From the NCBI RefSeq assembly GCF_013403865.1, contig NZ_JABFDK010000004.1, forward strand, positions 186,001-250,000: a stretch of DNA of 64,000 nucleotides, written 5' to 3'. The notes below the pieces were generated by a model, which searched no databases, was not told where the DNA came from, and saw nothing but the letters and a program-made list of their open reading frames with translations. Shown one piece after another: positions 1 to 10,184 of the stretch; positions within the stretch are counted from its first letter, which is position 1; each line of letters begins with the position of its first letter. The position numbers and the translations under genes are program-made. The stretch is from Winogradskyella costae. GTDB lineage: Bacteria > Bacteroidota > Bacteroidia > Flavobacteriales > Flavobacteriaceae.

Positions 1-1064
1 TTCTAATCTTGATGCCAACACTTTTGCTAGCATCAAATGAGACACCTAAAGCGGCAAAACACGAAAAACAGAAAATCCTAAAAAAATCTTTTAATGTAAA
101 TGCTGATGCTACCTTTAATATAACCAGTAGATATGGGAATATTGACATTATTACATGGGACGAAAACCGCATTGATATTCAAGTCACCATAAAAGTGGAA
201 GGTAATAATGAGGATAAGGTCAATAAAAAATTAGCAGAACTCGATGTCGCTTGGCAAGCTGCACCTCATAAAGTTACAGCAATTACCTCAATTGAAGGCA
301 ATAGCGCTAGTACATCTTGGTGGAATAAAAAATTAGGGGACAATGTAAAGATAGAAGTTAACTATGTGGTTAAAATGCCTATTACAAACAACGTAAAGCT
401 TTTTAACGATTATGGCTACATCAATTTAGACAAGCTTAAAGGCAATGCCTATATAAAATGTGATTATGGTAAGGTCACCACCAAAGAACTCATGGGAACA
501 TCTAACACCATACGATTAGATTACACAAAAAACAGTTATTTTGAATTTATAAACAACGGCACCATTGAAGCCGATTATAGCGAATTTACGGTTGCAAAAG
601 TTAAAGATTTAAATCTTGAAGCCGATTACACCACCTCAATAATTGAAATTGCCGAGAATGTCGTTTACGAATGTGATTATGGCTCACTCAAAATTGATAA
701 TATCAACAATTTAGATGGTAATGGTGATTATTTAGCGCTACGACTTGGTACTGTCTTCAAAATTGCTAATATCAGTTCCGATTATGGTTCCATAAAAATT
801 GATCGTTTGGTATCAAAAACTAAGACTGTAAACATCCATTCTGAATTCACCGGAATAACAATTGGGTTTGATACTGATTTTAACTTCAATTTTAATATTG
901 GAATTGACTTTGGTACTTTTAGAGAACCTGAGGGTTTTATATATAAAATAAAAAACGTTGGTAACATCGGAAAACAATATATAGGACATCATGGTGATCA
1001 AAACACTGAGAATTTAGTTTTTATTGATTCGGAATATGGCAGCATAACTTTTAAAAAGAATTAA
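1..1064 (+). CDS. beta-rich putative adhesin-like exported protein (5'-partial)
   Basis: The reading frame is already open at base 3 (codons Leu-Ile before the first possible start at 9/12), and the first visible residues (MPTLLLAS) look like the end of a signal peptide, so the true start is left of the window. The mature part is built of short beta-strand repeats with recurring DYG or DYS/DYT motifs, about one every 20-25 residues over residues 130-270. This suggests a beta-helix or beta-solenoid of the DUF4097/putative-adhesin type. It is followed after 45 bp by a second beta-repeat protein, so both are probably one transcription unit ending at the terminator near 1858-1890. Function is unknown; export to the periplasm or surface is inferred from the leader. 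Confidence 0.6.
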   Translation, partial: LILMPTLLLASNETPKAAKHEKQKILKKSFNVNADATFNITSRYGNIDIITWDENRIDIQVTIKVEGNNEDKVNKKLAELDVAWQAAPHKVTAITSIEGNSASTSWWNKKLGDNVKIEVNYVVKMPITNNVKLFNDYGYINLDKLKGNAYIKCDYGKVTTKELMGTSNTIRLDYTKNSYFEFINNGTIEADYSEFTVAKVKDLNLEADYTTSIIEIAENVVYECDYGSLKIDNINNLDGNGDYLALRLGTVFKIANISSDYGSIKIDRLVSKTKTVNIHSEFTGITIGFDTDFNFNFNIGIDFGTFREPEGFIYKIKNVGNIGKQYIGHHGDQNTENLVFIDSEYGSITFKKN

Positions 1065-1109
1065 GTAAAAAAATCAAATATTACATCAATCAAATAAAAT
1101 CGAACACTT

Positions 1110-1835
1110 ATGAAACTTTTAAAATCAATTACAATCTTAACGCTTCTTTTATGTACTACATTAGTTTCGGCACAATGGGGAAAATCTAAAAAGATTAAAG
1201 GCGATGGCAAAATTACAACCACAACCGTTACTACAGATTCTTATGATAATATAAAAGCTTCAGGATCTATGGACTTTAAACTTGTTAAAGCTACAGAAGG
1301 CAATATTTTAATCAAAGGAGATTCTAATTTAATGGAGTATATAATTACTGAAGTTAAAGGCAATTCGCTACACGTTAAAATTAAAGATGGGTATAATTTA
1401 AAGCCGAGTGAAACTATCCTTATCACTATACCTTATCAATCTATTAGTTCTGTGTCGTTAGCTGGCTCTGGTGACCTTGAAAATTCTGGCACCATAAAAG
1501 CAGATACATTTAAAGTGGCTTTAGCTGGTTCTGGAGATATCGATTTAACGATTGAAGCGGAAGACATTGAAAGTAAAATAGCTGGTTCTGGTGACATTAA
1601 GCTTAAAGGCACAGCCAGAAATCTAACTACTATTGTGGCGGGCTCTGGTGACTTTGATGGGGATGCTTTAAAAAGCACCAATGTAGAAGCTAAAATCTCC
1701 GGCTCAGGAGATATATCTGTGGTTTGCAACGGAGAGCTTACTGTTAAAATAGCAGGTTCTGGTGATGTAAAATACTCAGGGAAACCAACAAAGAAAAATA
1801 CCAGTATTGCAGGATCTGGTAGTGTTCACAATTAA
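1110..1835 (+). CDS. head GIN domain-containing protein (DUF2807 putative adhesin)
   Basis: Residues 1-21 form a signal peptide ending VSA-Q. The mature protein contains seven copies of an AGSGD-type repeat (five with AGSGD, one SGSGD, a last AGSGS) spaced about 18-25 residues apart over the C-terminal half. This is the signature of the bacterial head GIN/DUF2807 family, a right-handed beta-helix often encoded beside anti-sigma or PspC proteins. It probably acts in the periplasm or at the cell surface, but its biochemical role is not established. It lies 45 bp behind another beta-repeat protein and is followed by a strong hairpin terminator. Confidence 0.8.
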   Translation: MKLLKSITILTLLLCTTLVSAQWGKSKKIKGDGKITTTTVTTDSYDNIKASGSMDFKLVKATEGNILIKGDSNLMEYIITEVKGNSLHVKIKDGYNLKPSETILITIPYQSISSVSLAGSGDLENSGTIKADTFKVALAGSGDIDLTIEAEDIESKIAGSGDIKLKGTARNLTTIVAGSGDFDGDALKSTNVEAKISGSGDISVVCNGELTVKIAGSGDVKYSGKPTKKNTSIAGSGSVHN

Positions 1836-1857
1836 ATCTTGTCATTACATATTAAAT

Positions 1858-1890
1858 AAAAAAGGACGAGCGTTTGCTCGTCCTTTTTTA
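1858..1890. terminator. bidirectional intrinsic terminator
   Basis: GGACGAGC-GTTT-GCTCGTCC hairpin flanked by an A-run on the left and a T-run on the right. It separates the convergent head-GIN gene (+) and MFS gene (-), so it can serve both. Confidence 0.9.
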
Positions 1891-1960
1891 TTATAATAAT
1901 CTTATACATCAACTTTTATCATTCAAGTGTTTAAAAACCTAAAATAGTGACATCAAACTC

Positions 1961-3313
1961 CTATGCTTTATTTTTCTCATCTAATCTTGGCACTCTAAAC
2001 AAGAGTACAATTCCTGCCACAAAAAAGACGACCAAAAACAAAATAGCATTTCTCATACTACCAGTAACTTGGTCTATAGTCGCAAAAATGACCATTCCAA
2101 TAACGATTCCTATTTTTTCTGCTACATCATAAAAACTAAAATATGAGGTGGTGTCTTCGGTTTCTGGTAAAAACTTAGAGTATGTCGATCTCGCCAAAGC
2201 TTGTACTCCCCCCATAACCAATCCTACAAAACCCGCTGCAATATAGAATTGAAATGGCGTTTCCATAAAATAAGCATAAAAACAAAGTAACATCCAGAAG
2301 AAATTAATAGCGATAAGCGTTTTAATATTCCCAAATTTAGAAGACGCATAAGAAGTTACCAATGCTCCGATTATAGCAACCAGTTGAATAACTAAGATAC
2401 TTACAATAAGTCCAAAGGTTTTGGCATCATCATCTCCCCAAGCAATTTCTTCTTCTCCAAAATAAACTGCCACTAACATTATAGTTTGCACTGCCATACT
2501 AAACACAAAAAATGCGACTAAGTAGCGTTTTAATCTTAAGTTCTGTTTTAATTGAAGCCAGACTTGCTTCAATTCTCTTAAACCATTAAAGACAACGTCT
2601 TTTGTAACTTTTCCACCTTTTTTAACACCCTCAGGTAATACATGAAACGTATATTGGCTAAATAAAATCCACCATAAACCTACCATTATAAAAGAATATC
2701 TCATTCCGACTTGTGCTGCCGTTTCTATTATTTCCCCATTTTCACCTACGTTGTCAGCAATATGAAAAAAGTTTGGAAACATTACCATAGCCAAGTTCAA
2801 CACTAGAAGTAAAACACTTCCAAAATAACCTAAACTAAATCCTTTTGCACTAATACCATCTTGTTGTTCCGGAAAGGCAATGTCTGGCAAATAGGAATTA
2901 TAGAATACTAAACTTCCCCAATACCCTATTAATCCCATAAAGTAAAATAGAAGACTGATATGAATACTATCAAGGCTAAACCAATACAAGCCGATACAAC
3001 CCAAGCCACCTACATAACAGAAGAATTTCATAAAACTCTTCTTATTACCAACATAATCTGCTATTCCAGAAAGAATAGGCGAGGTAAAAGCAACTACTAA
3101 AAAAGTAAATGCGGTAACATAAGTAATCAATGCTGTACTTTTAAAAACCATTCCGAAAGCAGGAACCGCTTTCTCTACTTGAGATATAAATAATGCAGAA
3201 TAAAATATTGGAAATATAGACGACGCAATAGTTAAAGTATAAACTGAATTTGCCCAATCATAAAACGCCCATGCGTTAAGAAGTTTTTTACTTCCTTTTT
3301 TAAGTTCACTCAT
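1961..3313 (-). CDS. MFS transporter, UMF1/Atg22-like family
   Basis: A 450-residue multi-pass membrane protein with about 12 hydrophobic segments. The N-terminal AFYDWANS motif (residues about 16-23) is characteristic of the UMF1 family, related to fungal vacuolar effluxer Atg22. The substrate cannot be read from sequence. The length is normal for the family. The gene stands alone: a terminator precedes it (3358-3386) and the convergent terminator at 1858-1890 follows it. Confidence 0.85.
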   Translation of the reverse strand: MSELKKGSKKLLNAWAFYDWANSVYTLTIASSIFPIFYSALFISQVEKAVPAFGMVFKSTALITYVTAFTFLVVAFTSPILSGIADYVGNKKSFMKFFCYVGGLGCIGLYWFSLDSIHISLLFYFMGLIGYWGSLVFYNSYLPDIAFPEQQDGISAKGFSLGYFGSVLLLVLNLAMVMFPNFFHIADNVGENGEIIETAAQVGMRYSFIMVGLWWILFSQYTFHVLPEGVKKGGKVTKDVVFNGLRELKQVWLQLKQNLRLKRYLVAFFVFSMAVQTIMLVAVYFGEEEIAWGDDDAKTFGLIVSILVIQLVAIIGALVTSYASSKFGNIKTLIAINFFWMLLCFYAYFMETPFQFYIAAGFVGLVMGGVQALARSTYSKFLPETEDTTSYFSFYDVAEKIGIVIGMVIFATIDQVTGSMRNAILFLVVFFVAGIVLLFRVPRLDEKNKA

Positions 3314-3357
3314 AAATGTTTGTTAGTTATCTCGTATAGATATTAGAAAATTTCATG

Positions 3358-3386
3358 AAAAAAGCTGCCCAAATTGAGCAGCTTCT
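3358..3386 (-). terminator. intrinsic terminator after M48 peptidase gene
   Basis: On the minus strand an AAGCTGC...GCAGCTT stem is followed by a T-run, 26 bp beyond the stop codon of the M48 gene and before the MFS start. Confidence 0.8.
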
Positions 3387-3411
3387 AAAGTAAACAAATA
3401 TATTTATAATC

Positions 3412-4239
3412 TTAGTTTATTGGTCTAAATGATGTGACACCAAATTTCTTTGCTTCAACTTTAGCTTTCTCAGATAACGATTTTAAATTCTGAATTCTAG
3501 AATCATTACTTGGGTGAGAGCTTAAAAATGCTGGTGGAGATTCACCTCCGCTATTTGCTTTCATACGTTCCCATAGAACAGAAGCTTCATCTGGATTATA
3601 TCCCGCAATGGCCATTAAATAAATACCAATTTGATCTGCTTCAGTTTCATGTGATCTACTAAAAGGTAACATACCTGCTACGTTAGACACAACCCCATAT
3701 GATTGATTAAAAATCCCTAAAGCCTGGTCATCATTTGACAAAGCAACATTTCCTACAACAGCTAAACCTTGTTGCACATAAGCTGCACTCATACGTTGCT
3801 GTCCATGGTTCGCTAAAGCATGTGCAACTTCGTGCCCCATAATTGCTGCAATACCTGTCTCATTTGCTGCGATCGGTAAAATACCTGTATAAAATGCAAT
3901 TTTACCACCTGGCATACACCATGCATTTACTTGCTCGGATTCTATAAGCTTATATTCCCACTGATAATCTTCTAAATAGCCTTCAAAACCATTTGCTGTT
4001 AGATAACGTTCTGCTGCTACTGCAATACGTTGTCCGACACGCGTTATCATCTCGGCATCTTTAGTACCTGTAATTACACTACTTTCTGTAAGTACTTGGT
4101 TATACTGCGCAAAAGCTGATGGAAACAACTGATCGTTACCGACAAATGCCATCGTTTTTTTTCCTGTAAAAGGATTTGTTGCACATGAAGCCACAAAGGC
4201 GACTATTGCAAGACTCAATATTATTTTATTAAATTTCAT
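3412..4239 (-). CDS. M48 family zinc metallopeptidase, lipoprotein
   Basis: A 275-residue protein with a lipoprotein leader (VASC, lipidated Cys19). The zinc-binding HEVAH motif is at residues 136-140 and the third-ligand region HETEAD is near 197-202, as in M48 (Oma1/BepA/LoiP-like) peptidases. It has no transmembrane helix beyond the leader, so it probably works in the periplasm, anchored to a membrane, in envelope protein quality control; that role is inferred from family members. It is monocistronic, with a terminator directly downstream. Confidence 0.9.
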   Translation of the reverse strand: MKFNKIILSLAIVAFVASCATNPFTGKKTMAFVGNDQLFPSAFAQYNQVLTESSVITGTKDAEMITRVGQRIAVAAERYLTANGFEGYLEDYQWEYKLIESEQVNAWCMPGGKIAFYTGILPIAANETGIAAIMGHEVAHALANHGQQRMSAAYVQQGLAVVGNVALSNDDQALGIFNQSYGVVSNVAGMLPFSRSHETEADQIGIYLMAIAGYNPDEASVLWERMKANSGGESPPAFLSSHPSNDSRIQNLKSLSEKAKVEAKKFGVTSFRPIN

Positions 4240-4329
4240 AGCTAATTATTAATTAATCATTACTAAAACATTAAAATCACTTTTCCTATATCTTAGTATT
4301 AATAGGACACTAAAATAAGCAAATGGTCA

Positions 4330-6747
4330 CTATGAGTTTGACTTAATACCTATTATATGTAGCTCAGAAAAGCTCTTATCTACAATAATAGACTCTAATC
4401 CATTAACTCTTAAGCTCTTATGAGCTATTTTTTCATTATCTAATTGAACCTCTACAATATCAAATGGTAAACCATGAAACTGAATATTAAAGGTTTCGTA
4501 AGGTGTTGTAAACTTCCCTTCTTTATGTTGATTGATTATTAACTCATTAGACTTTCCTGTTAGTTTAAAATTCCTTAAACTATAACGTCCTTTTGTATAA
4601 TCGAAACCATCATTGGCATCACTATAAAGCTCACTTTCTTCTTTACCTTTTTTATAATACACATCTAAAGTCACTTCAGTGATTTCCTTCTCACCAACAT
4701 ATTGTTGAATAGGAAATTTAGGTATAATTGCTCCTTCTTTTATAAAAATTGGCATGCTGTCAATATCTGCATCAACCCACATTTCTTTACCTCCTTTAAT
4801 GATGTTATCTGTCCAGAAATTATACCAATTTCCTTGTGGAATATACATACGTCTCCCCTTGGCATTTGGTTCTAAAACTGGACAAGCTAATATCTGTTCA
4901 CCAAATATAAACTCATCCGTTCTGTAATGTGTTTGTACATCTTCCTGATCATACAGTACTAAAGACTTTAATAATGGTTTCCCATGGTCTGTATAGTTCC
5001 AAAAGGCAGTATATAAGTACGGTAATAATTGATATCTAATTTCTATAAATTTCTTAACAATCGCTGTTACATCTTCATCAAAAGCCCAAGGTTCTTGGTC
5101 GCCATGATCACCAGAGGAATGCACTCTGAAGAACGGATGAAAGATTCCTAATTGAATCCATCGTGTAAACAACTCTCCTTGTGGTTGCTCCGCAAATCCA
5201 CCTATATCACTGCCTGCAAATGAGAAACCAGACATTGCCATACGTTGCGCTTGTATATTTGCAATCCATAAATGTTCCCAAGTTGCGACGTTATCACCTG
5301 TCCAAGTTGACGTGTAACGTTGTGTCCCAGAATAGGCAGCACGTGTAATAACAAATGGACGTTTAGGGTATGAATATTTCTTTAACCCTTGGTAGGTTGC
5401 CCTTGCCATCTGCATGCCATAAATATTATGAGCCTTTCTATGACTACACGGATTTCCATCATAATCGTGACGCACATCATCTGGAAATGTTTTATTTGGC
5501 ACTTCCATTACTGCAGGTTCATTCATATCATTCCAAACTCCTTTGATACCGATATCCTCAATTAATTCTTGAAATAATCCAGACCACCAATCTCTCACTT
5601 TAGGATTTGTAAAATCTGGAAAATAACATTCTCCAGGCCAAACTTTTCCTTTCATATAATCACCATCTGCACGTTTACAGAAAAAATCGTTTTCTAAAGC
5701 TTCCTGAAATACCGAATAGTCCTTATCAATCTTAATACCTGGATCGATAATAGCCACCGTTTTAAATCCGTCGTCTAATAATTCCTTAACCATACGTTTT
5801 GGGTCTGGGAAATATTCTTTGTTCCAAGTGAAACAACGGAAACCTTCCATATAATCGATATCTAAATAAATAGCATCACATGGAATTTGAAGTTTTCTAA
5901 AGGTTGATGTAATTTCTTTTACTTTACTTTCTGGGTAATAACTCCATTTACATTGGTGAAAACCTAAAGCCCAAAGTGGTGGCAAATGATGTGGTTTCCC
6001 TGTTAAATCCGTATAACTTTCAACAACATCCATCATTTTAGGACCATAGAAAAAGTAATAATTCATTTCCCCCCCTTGCGCCCAGAAACTAGTAACATTT
6101 CTACGTTCTTGAGCAAAATCAAAAGATGATTTAAACGTATTATCAAAGAAAATCCCATAAGCTTTACCGTGATGTAAACCGGTATAAAATGGAATCGTTT
6201 TATATATAGGATCTGTATCCTTTCCGTAAGCATAAGAATCCGTAACCCAATTACTATAGCGTTTTCCCTTTAAATTTAAATGATTTGGTTTATCACCAAG
6301 ACCGTAATAACTCTCACCATCGTTAGAGATTTTACTCATTTTAACGACATTTCCGCCATACTCATAACTTTCTTCCCAATGAAAGCCACTTTCATCTTCA
6401 TTAATAAGCATACCATCAATGGCATCATAAATAGAGACTCTCATATCTTCTTTAGAAATCTTACATCGCAATTTGGAAGTTAAAATTTCAAAACAATCTG
6501 TCTTCTCTTCAATCTCTAATTTGTTATAACCTATACTTGCGTATTTAGTAATAGCGTATGAAAAATCATTATCAAAATTACCAACAGTAGTATATCTAAA
6601 ACGAAGTAAACTATCTCTAACTACAGTTAATTCTAGGATAACGTCATTATCTGCTGTAAAATACAGTTTATCAACATCCTTTTTAAAATCTATTATTTTT
6701 GAAGGAAATAAATTTCCTTTATTTTCTAATTCTGTATTTATAATCAT
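4330..6747 (-). CDS. glycoside hydrolase family 31 alpha-glucosidase
   Basis: An 805-residue GH31 enzyme. An N-terminal beta-sandwich (about 1-245) is followed by the (beta/alpha)8 barrel. The catalytic nucleophile Asp407 is in WNDMNEP and the acid/base Asp485 is in WTGDN. C-terminal beta domains follow. No signal peptide is evident, so it is probably cytoplasmic and releases glucose from alpha-linked oligosaccharides. The glycogen genes lie about 1.5 kb upstream on the same strand, which fits glycogen or maltodextrin turnover. A terminator and two unrelated membrane genes separate them, so co-transcription is unlikely. Confidence 0.93.
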   Translation of the reverse strand: MIINTELENKGNLFPSKIIDFKKDVDKLYFTADNDVILELTVVRDSLLRFRYTTVGNFDNDFSYAITKYASIGYNKLEIEEKTDCFEILTSKLRCKISKEDMRVSIYDAIDGMLINEDESGFHWEESYEYGGNVVKMSKISNDGESYYGLGDKPNHLNLKGKRYSNWVTDSYAYGKDTDPIYKTIPFYTGLHHGKAYGIFFDNTFKSSFDFAQERRNVTSFWAQGGEMNYYFFYGPKMMDVVESYTDLTGKPHHLPPLWALGFHQCKWSYYPESKVKEITSTFRKLQIPCDAIYLDIDYMEGFRCFTWNKEYFPDPKRMVKELLDDGFKTVAIIDPGIKIDKDYSVFQEALENDFFCKRADGDYMKGKVWPGECYFPDFTNPKVRDWWSGLFQELIEDIGIKGVWNDMNEPAVMEVPNKTFPDDVRHDYDGNPCSHRKAHNIYGMQMARATYQGLKKYSYPKRPFVITRAAYSGTQRYTSTWTGDNVATWEHLWIANIQAQRMAMSGFSFAGSDIGGFAEQPQGELFTRWIQLGIFHPFFRVHSSGDHGDQEPWAFDEDVTAIVKKFIEIRYQLLPYLYTAFWNYTDHGKPLLKSLVLYDQEDVQTHYRTDEFIFGEQILACPVLEPNAKGRRMYIPQGNWYNFWTDNIIKGGKEMWVDADIDSMPIFIKEGAIIPKFPIQQYVGEKEITEVTLDVYYKKGKEESELYSDANDGFDYTKGRYSLRNFKLTGKSNELIINQHKEGKFTTPYETFNIQFHGLPFDIVEVQLDNEKIAHKSLRVNGLESIIVDKSFSELHIIGIKSNS

Positions 6748-6932
6748 AGTTTAATTTTTTGGCAAAAATTACTAGCAAAAAAACGGAAAAAATTGAACAT
6801 TAAAAAGGGTTGTCCATGCTTATTAAGAATTCTTACTAACTAAAACGTTTTCGGATTACATTTTTATGATTTCTCTAATTTTCTTCAAAAATTAAGTGTT
6901 ATTCATAATAAAAAGATAGCGATAATGCAGAC

Positions 6933-7787
6933 TTAATGAAACCCTACTTTGGCTATAATTAATGACATACAAATTATAATAATCATAGCATACAGCAATC
7001 TCAAACTAAGATTACGGCATAAAAACATGCCACAAATAGCTAATAACGCCATAAACCCCGTCTCTAATCTTGTACATAGAATACTTAAAATCAATACAAT
7101 AAACAACAAATGCACCCATTTACTTTTGGGTTTCCATAATATAGCTATTGCAACAATAAATTCAACAGCCACTGTAATCCATGAAAAAATGCGACTAAAA
7201 AGACCAAGACTAGGGAAGATATTTGTTAACACAATGCTTTCTTTAAGATTTGGATCAGTAGCTTGCAACTCTATAATCTGATCCGAATTACTCTTAGCTA
7301 CCTCTAAACTTTCAGAAAATAAAGGATGTAAAACATTAAAAATAAAACCTCTATTCATCATATAATAATAAAATTCACCGCTCATAAACTGGCTAGATAT
7401 TAGTTTTTGTATCGCTGATGTAGCTACGACTATAACCAAAAGCATTTGAATGTTTTTTAAAAGAATATGACGCCGTTTATGATAAAAGTAAAGAATTACT
7501 GAAAGCACCATAAATGTCAGTACAAAATGATGATTTCCTACTCTAAAATAAAATGGATAAAGATCAAAAACGAGCAGTGAAAAAAGCGCAATCCAAATAA
7601 CGATATACCTTGTTTTACCTTGTAAAAAGAACCAGCTGAATATTGCCAGTATCAAAATTGGGCTTTTCCATATACCGTATTGTTCAGCCATTATAAAAAT
7701 ATATGTCGCAAGGAAAAAAAGTAAAAACTTAGTGCCGAGTGCAATATTATCCTTTAATGTATTTTGTATGTCTGACCAATACTTCAC
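6933..7787 (-). CDS. multi-pass membrane protein of unknown function (HTTM-like appearance)
   Basis: 284 residues with about seven to eight hydrophobic segments separated by short loops, plus one longer soluble loop (about residues 130-185). The layout recalls HTTM/DoxX-like membrane proteins, but I see no diagnostic catalytic residues and do not assign a function. The start codon overlaps the stop codon of the upstream 135-residue gene (ATGA), so the two are translationally coupled and probably form a complex. The 140 bp to the GH31 gene hold no clear terminator. Confidence 0.65.
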   Translation of the reverse strand: MKYWSDIQNTLKDNIALGTKFLLFFLATYIFIMAEQYGIWKSPILILAIFSWFFLQGKTRYIVIWIALFSLLVFDLYPFYFRVGNHHFVLTFMVLSVILYFYHKRRHILLKNIQMLLVIVVATSAIQKLISSQFMSGEFYYYMMNRGFIFNVLHPLFSESLEVAKSNSDQIIELQATDPNLKESIVLTNIFPSLGLFSRIFSWITVAVEFIVAIAILWKPKSKWVHLLFIVLILSILCTRLETGFMALLAICGMFLCRNLSLRLLYAMIIIICMSLIIAKVGFH

Positions 7788-8191
7788 AAATCTTGATTTT
7801 TCAGTTGAATTTCATTAATCAAAACTCTTGAATACGTGCCATTACTAGAGTTTATACTAGGCTCCCATAATTGCACTTGAACGCTATCTTTATCTGTAGT
7901 TTCTAATACTAGTTTCGCTGCATTATAAAAATTTGCGTCATTAGGCATTATCATTAGTTTTCGGAATGCATTCTTAATAACAATGTTATTATCCACTAAA
8001 GAATCTACTGACATCCCAGGAATATAAATTTGATCATAATAAAAATGAATTTTGGTATACATACCATAACCCCCACCTTTCCATCTATTTAGATTTTGAT
8101 AATGAACTAAACTTAATTGGATAGCCACAACAATAACAGCAAGGCTAGGGACACCATACTTTAAGATAAACTCATTTTTTATCTTTATCAT
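7784..8191 (-). CDS. small membrane-anchored protein, partner of the downstream membrane protein
   Basis: 135 residues. One hydrophobic segment (about 13-30) is followed by a soluble, mostly extracytoplasmic domain with a GGGYGMYT motif near residue 40. No family recognised. Its stop codon overlaps the start of the 284-residue membrane protein by 4 nt, so both are made from one mRNA. The glgB terminator lies just upstream, so this pair has its own promoter or depends on read-through. Confidence 0.6.
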   Translation of the reverse strand: MIKIKNEFILKYGVPSLAVIVVAIQLSLVHYQNLNRWKGGGYGMYTKIHFYYDQIYIPGMSVDSLVDNNIVIKNAFRKLMIMPNDANFYNAAKLVLETTDKDSVQVQLWEPSINSSNGTYSRVLINEIQLKNQDL

Positions 8192-8210
8192 TAGTTAATT
8201 TATTTTAAGC

Positions 8211-8243
8211 AAAAACCCTTCTGACTTTTTAATCAGAAAGGCT
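8211..8243 (-). terminator. intrinsic terminator after glgB
   Basis: Minus strand CCTTTCTGA...TCAGAAGGG stem followed by TTTTT, about 30 bp past the glgB stop codon. It marks the end of the glgACB operon. Confidence 0.8.
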
Positions 8244-8270
8244 TCTAAAATATCTACCTTCGTTATTATA

Positions 8271-10181
8271 TTACTTAGAGTACTTAAAAGCCACCATTCC
8301 TAACGGAGGAATCGTAATATCCACTGAATAATCTCTAAAATGCCAAGGGTCTAATTTCGTTTTATTTGTTTTATTTATGTATTGACCAGTACCAAAGTAT
8401 TTCTTTAAATCGCTGTTAAACAACTCTTTCAAATTTCCTTTTCGAGGGACTCCAATTTTATAATTTACTTTAGGAACCGGAGTCATATTACAAACAACAA
8501 TAACATCCTCTTTTTCATCTTTTCCCTTTCTAATATAGGTAAATACAGAATTCTCAGCATCACCATGATCTATCCATTCAAAACCGTCCACATCAAACTG
8601 TTTTTGATGTAATGCAGGTTCTTTTGCGTAAAGTGCGTTTAAATCTTTAACTAATTGTTGCACTCCTTTATGTGGATCGTACTGCAGTAAATGCCAATCG
8701 AGACTTGTCTTGAAATTCCACTCATCACTTTGCCCAAATTCGGCTCCCTGAAATAATAAATTAGTTCCAGGATGTGTAAACATATAGCTATAAAGCAACC
8801 TTAAATTAGCAAAACGTTGCCATTCATCACCAGGCATTTTACCTAATATAGAACTTTTGCCATACACAACCTCATCATGACTCAACGGTAGCATAAAATT
8901 CTCTGTAAAAACATAGGTCATTGAAAACGACAAATCATTCTGATGGTACTTTCTATACACAGATTCTTTACTAAAATATTGAAGTGTATCGTGCATCCAT
9001 CCCATCATCCATTTCATCCCAAAGCCTAACCCCCCAATAGATACAGGTTTAGAAACCATAGGAAACGCTGTTGATTCTTCTGCAATAGTTTGTACATCTG
9101 GGAAAGCAGAATACACCGCTTCATTCATTTCTCTTAAAAATGACATGGCTTCTAAGTTTTCTCGTCCTCCAAACATATTTGGTTCCCATTCACCATCTTC
9201 TCTACTGTAATCTAAAAATAGCATCGACGCTACGGCATCTACCCTAAAGCCATCTGCATGGTACTGATCTAACCAAAAAATAGCATTACTAATTAAAAAT
9301 GATTTTACCTCGTTACGGCCATAATTAAATATTAAACTTTTCCAATCTTGGTGATAGCCTTTTTGTTTGTCTGGATGCTCATAAAGTGCAGACCCATCAA
9401 AAAAACCAAGTCCGTGTGCATCTTCAGGAAAATGCGACGGCACCCAATCGAGAATAATACCAATATCATTTTGGTGTAATTTATCAACTAATAATTTGAA
9501 TTCTTCAGGATATCCAAAGCGTGATGTTGGTGCAAAATACCCAGTAACCTGATACCCCCAAGACGGATCATAAGGAAACTCCATTATTGGCATTAACTCC
9601 ACATGCGTAAAATTCATCTCTTTAACGTAGCTCACTAATTCATCAGCCAATTCTACATAAGACATAAAACGATTTTCTTCAACTTTCTTTTTCCAAGATC
9701 CTAAATGCACTTCATAAACAGAAAACGGAGCATCTAAAGCGTTATTTTTTTTACGCTTTTTCATCCATTTGGTATCCTTCCACTTATAATTATCATCCCA
9801 AACGATTGAGGCTGTATTAGGATTGTGTTCAGCACGCCTTGCGTACGGGTCCGCTTTTTCGGATTTTATATTATTATTACTACTAAGAATCTTGTATTTA
9901 TACTTGCTACCTTTACCTGCACCAGGAATAAAACCTTCCCAAATTCCACTAGAATCCCAGCGTACATTCAATTTATGCTCGCCTTCTGTCCAATAATTAA
10001 AATCCCCTATTACAGATACCATTTTTGCACTAGGAGCCCAAACAGCAAAGTACACTCCTTCTACTCCATCTAAAGTCGTAATGTGCGAACCAAAATTTTC
10101 ATATAAACGATAATGCTTTCCAGATTTAAATAGATTAATATCAAAATCTGTAAAACGACTGTGTGCTATGACTTCTCCCAT
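8271..10181 (-). CDS. glgB: 1,4-alpha-glucan branching enzyme
   Basis: 636-residue GH13 enzyme that moves alpha-1,4 glucan chains to alpha-1,6 positions in glycogen. An N-terminal CBM48 domain (about 35-130) precedes the catalytic barrel. The nucleophile Asp315 is in GFRVDAVASM, the acid/base Glu is in IAEES (about 368), and the stabilising Asp is in LSHDE. A C-terminal all-beta domain follows. It starts only 3 bp after the glgC stop codon, so it is the last gene of a glgA-glgC-glgB operon. Confidence 0.96.
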   Translation of the reverse strand: MGEVIAHSRFTDFDINLFKSGKHYRLYENFGSHITTLDGVEGVYFAVWAPSAKMVSVIGDFNYWTEGEHKLNVRWDSSGIWEGFIPGAGKGSKYKYKILSSNNNIKSEKADPYARRAEHNPNTASIVWDDNYKWKDTKWMKKRKKNNALDAPFSVYEVHLGSWKKKVEENRFMSYVELADELVSYVKEMNFTHVELMPIMEFPYDPSWGYQVTGYFAPTSRFGYPEEFKLLVDKLHQNDIGIILDWVPSHFPEDAHGLGFFDGSALYEHPDKQKGYHQDWKSLIFNYGRNEVKSFLISNAIFWLDQYHADGFRVDAVASMLFLDYSREDGEWEPNMFGGRENLEAMSFLREMNEAVYSAFPDVQTIAEESTAFPMVSKPVSIGGLGFGMKWMMGWMHDTLQYFSKESVYRKYHQNDLSFSMTYVFTENFMLPLSHDEVVYGKSSILGKMPGDEWQRFANLRLLYSYMFTHPGTNLLFQGAEFGQSDEWNFKTSLDWHLLQYDPHKGVQQLVKDLNALYAKEPALHQKQFDVDGFEWIDHGDAENSVFTYIRKGKDEKEDVIVVCNMTPVPKVNYKIGVPRKGNLKELFNSDLKKYFGTGQYINKTNKTKLDPWHFRDYSVDITIPPLGMVAFKYSK

Positions 10182-10184
10182 AGG

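Noticed and set aside
1436..1729. 97-codon minus-strand frame with repeated SPEP motifs
   Set aside because: The repeat is only the reverse reading of the AGSGD codons of the head GIN gene.
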